Assembly: GCA_011620785.1 (NCBI GenBank)
Contig: WOYM01000061.1
Location: 17,866 to 23,108, forward strand
Direction: 5' to 3'
DNA: 5,243 nt
Source of the DNA: Methanothrix sp.
GTDB lineage: Archaea; Halobacteriota; Methanosarcinia; Methanotrichales; Methanotrichaceae
Numbering within the stretch: the stretch's first letter is position 1; each line of letters starts with the position of its first letter. Of this stretch, positions 4,712 through 5,243 are shown piece after piece. The notes beneath the pieces were generated by a model that made no database searches, was not told where the DNA came from, and worked only from the letters and a program-made list of their open reading frames with translations. The translations under genes and the position numbers were made by a program.

Positions 4712-5243
4712 ATGAATCATCAAGTAACTCTGGAAGAGCTTCTGGGACAGCTGAAACGCATACCCGCAGAATGGCTGGATACTGATGGCCATAAGGTGCT
4801 GGAATCCATATCTATCGTAGTCGAAAGGATAAACGATCTGACTATTGATCAAGATCTAATCAAAATCATATTGTCAGAAGACCCATATGCTTTAGATGTT
4901 TTTCGTCTCTTCTTAGACATGTCTCAAGATATCTTCGCAAATGAGATGAGAATAAGAGGAATAAAGGGTGATTTCACCAGCATCCGTAAAAAATGTGGAA
5001 ATAACTCAGAAGAGATCGCTGAGATACTAATGGATCTTGGATTAGCGGATGTCATCGATACACACAGATCTCATGAGTGGACCCTTCAGGATGTTCTCTG
5101 GGACAGGTACGGGCACATGAGAGGACGGGCTATGACTGCCCAAAAACGCGGATCAACATTAGAAGATGCTGTTGAGGCCATATTGATTGAATTAAGAGAT
5201 GAGATTGGTATAACCTTCGATCGTGGGGGAAACTTTGTCAGCA
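4712..5243 (+). CDS. Probable type II restriction endonuclease, N-terminal 177 residues, cut by window edge
   Basis: The frame starts at ATG 4712, 4 nt after the methyltransferase stop, and runs open to the end of the window. It begins MNHQVTLEELLGQLKRIPAE and is mostly helical and acidic. Residues 85-125 (GDFTSIRKKCGNNSEEIAEI, then TLQDVLW) could form a small winged or helical DNA-reading domain. A conserved-looking block follows: DRYGHMRGRAMTAQKRGSTL at 131-150, then EDAVEAIL. In type II nucleases of the PD-(D/E)xK fold, a similar RG..QKRG..LED helix often carries the first acidic residue of the core, here possibly E151, with the remaining Asp, Glu and Lys further on. Those residues would lie outside the window, so nuclease activity is not shown. 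The main support is position next to a solitary methyltransferase and shared AT-rich composition. It could instead be a transcriptional or unrelated accessory protein. I cannot name its family. Confidence 0.65.
   Translation, partial: MNHQVTLEELLGQLKRIPAEWLDTDGHKVLESISIVVERINDLTIDQDLIKIILSEDPYALDVFRLFLDMSQDIFANEMRIRGIKGDFTSIRKKCGNNSEEIAEILMDLGLADVIDTHRSHEWTLQDVLWDRYGHMRGRAMTAQKRGSTLEDAVEAILIELRDEIGITFDRGGNFVS

Overview
The window looks like a piece of a methanogenic archaeal chromosome, most likely Methanothrix (Methanosaeta) or a close relative. This is inference. The grounds are the style of the partial beta-rich protein at the left edge, archaeal oligo-T terminators and TATA-like boxes, Shine-Dalgarno leaders, and a moderate-GC chromosome with very AT-rich spacers. 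I could not run a database search.

Layout. Positions 1-258 hold the C-terminal end of a beta-rich, PEGA-like surface protein, followed by T tracts that look like an archaeal terminator. The 393-base spacer 259-651 is not empty. On the minus strand it holds two tiny overlapping reading frames (25 and 38 codons) behind a strong Shine-Dalgarno. At its right end is a perfect 12-bp inverted repeat that brackets a TATA-like box and overlaps the start of the next gene. Positions 652-3562 form a tight four-gene plus-strand block: a small CCCH-motif protein (DUF6788-like), a cluster A-I (ZnuA/TroA-type) lipoprotein, an ABC ATPase (ZnuC type) and an ABC-3 permease (ZnuB type). The junctions are a 1-nt gap, a 4-nt overlap and an 8-nt overlap. 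A weak hairpin and T tracts follow. The AT-rich spacer 3563-3861 leads to a visibly AT-richer pair: a beta-class, probably N4-cytosine, DNA methyltransferase and, 4 nt later, a gene cut by the window edge that is probably its partner restriction endonuclease.

How the genes work together. The lipoprotein captures a divalent metal, probably zinc because its predicted ligands are His-His-His-Asp. It hands the metal to the eight-helix permease, powered by the ATPase. The small cysteine/histidine protein is the odd member: it comes first in the operon, carries a compact potential metal site, and starts inside a palindromic element, so a link to metal sensing or handling is a testable idea. The methyltransferase and nuclease would form a type II restriction-modification module, probably acquired horizontally.

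I see no CRISPR array, tRNA, rRNA, transposase or integrase. The items closest to something undescribed are the small operon-leading CCCH protein with its inverted repeat, and the divergent pair of tiny minus-strand frames sharing that control region.
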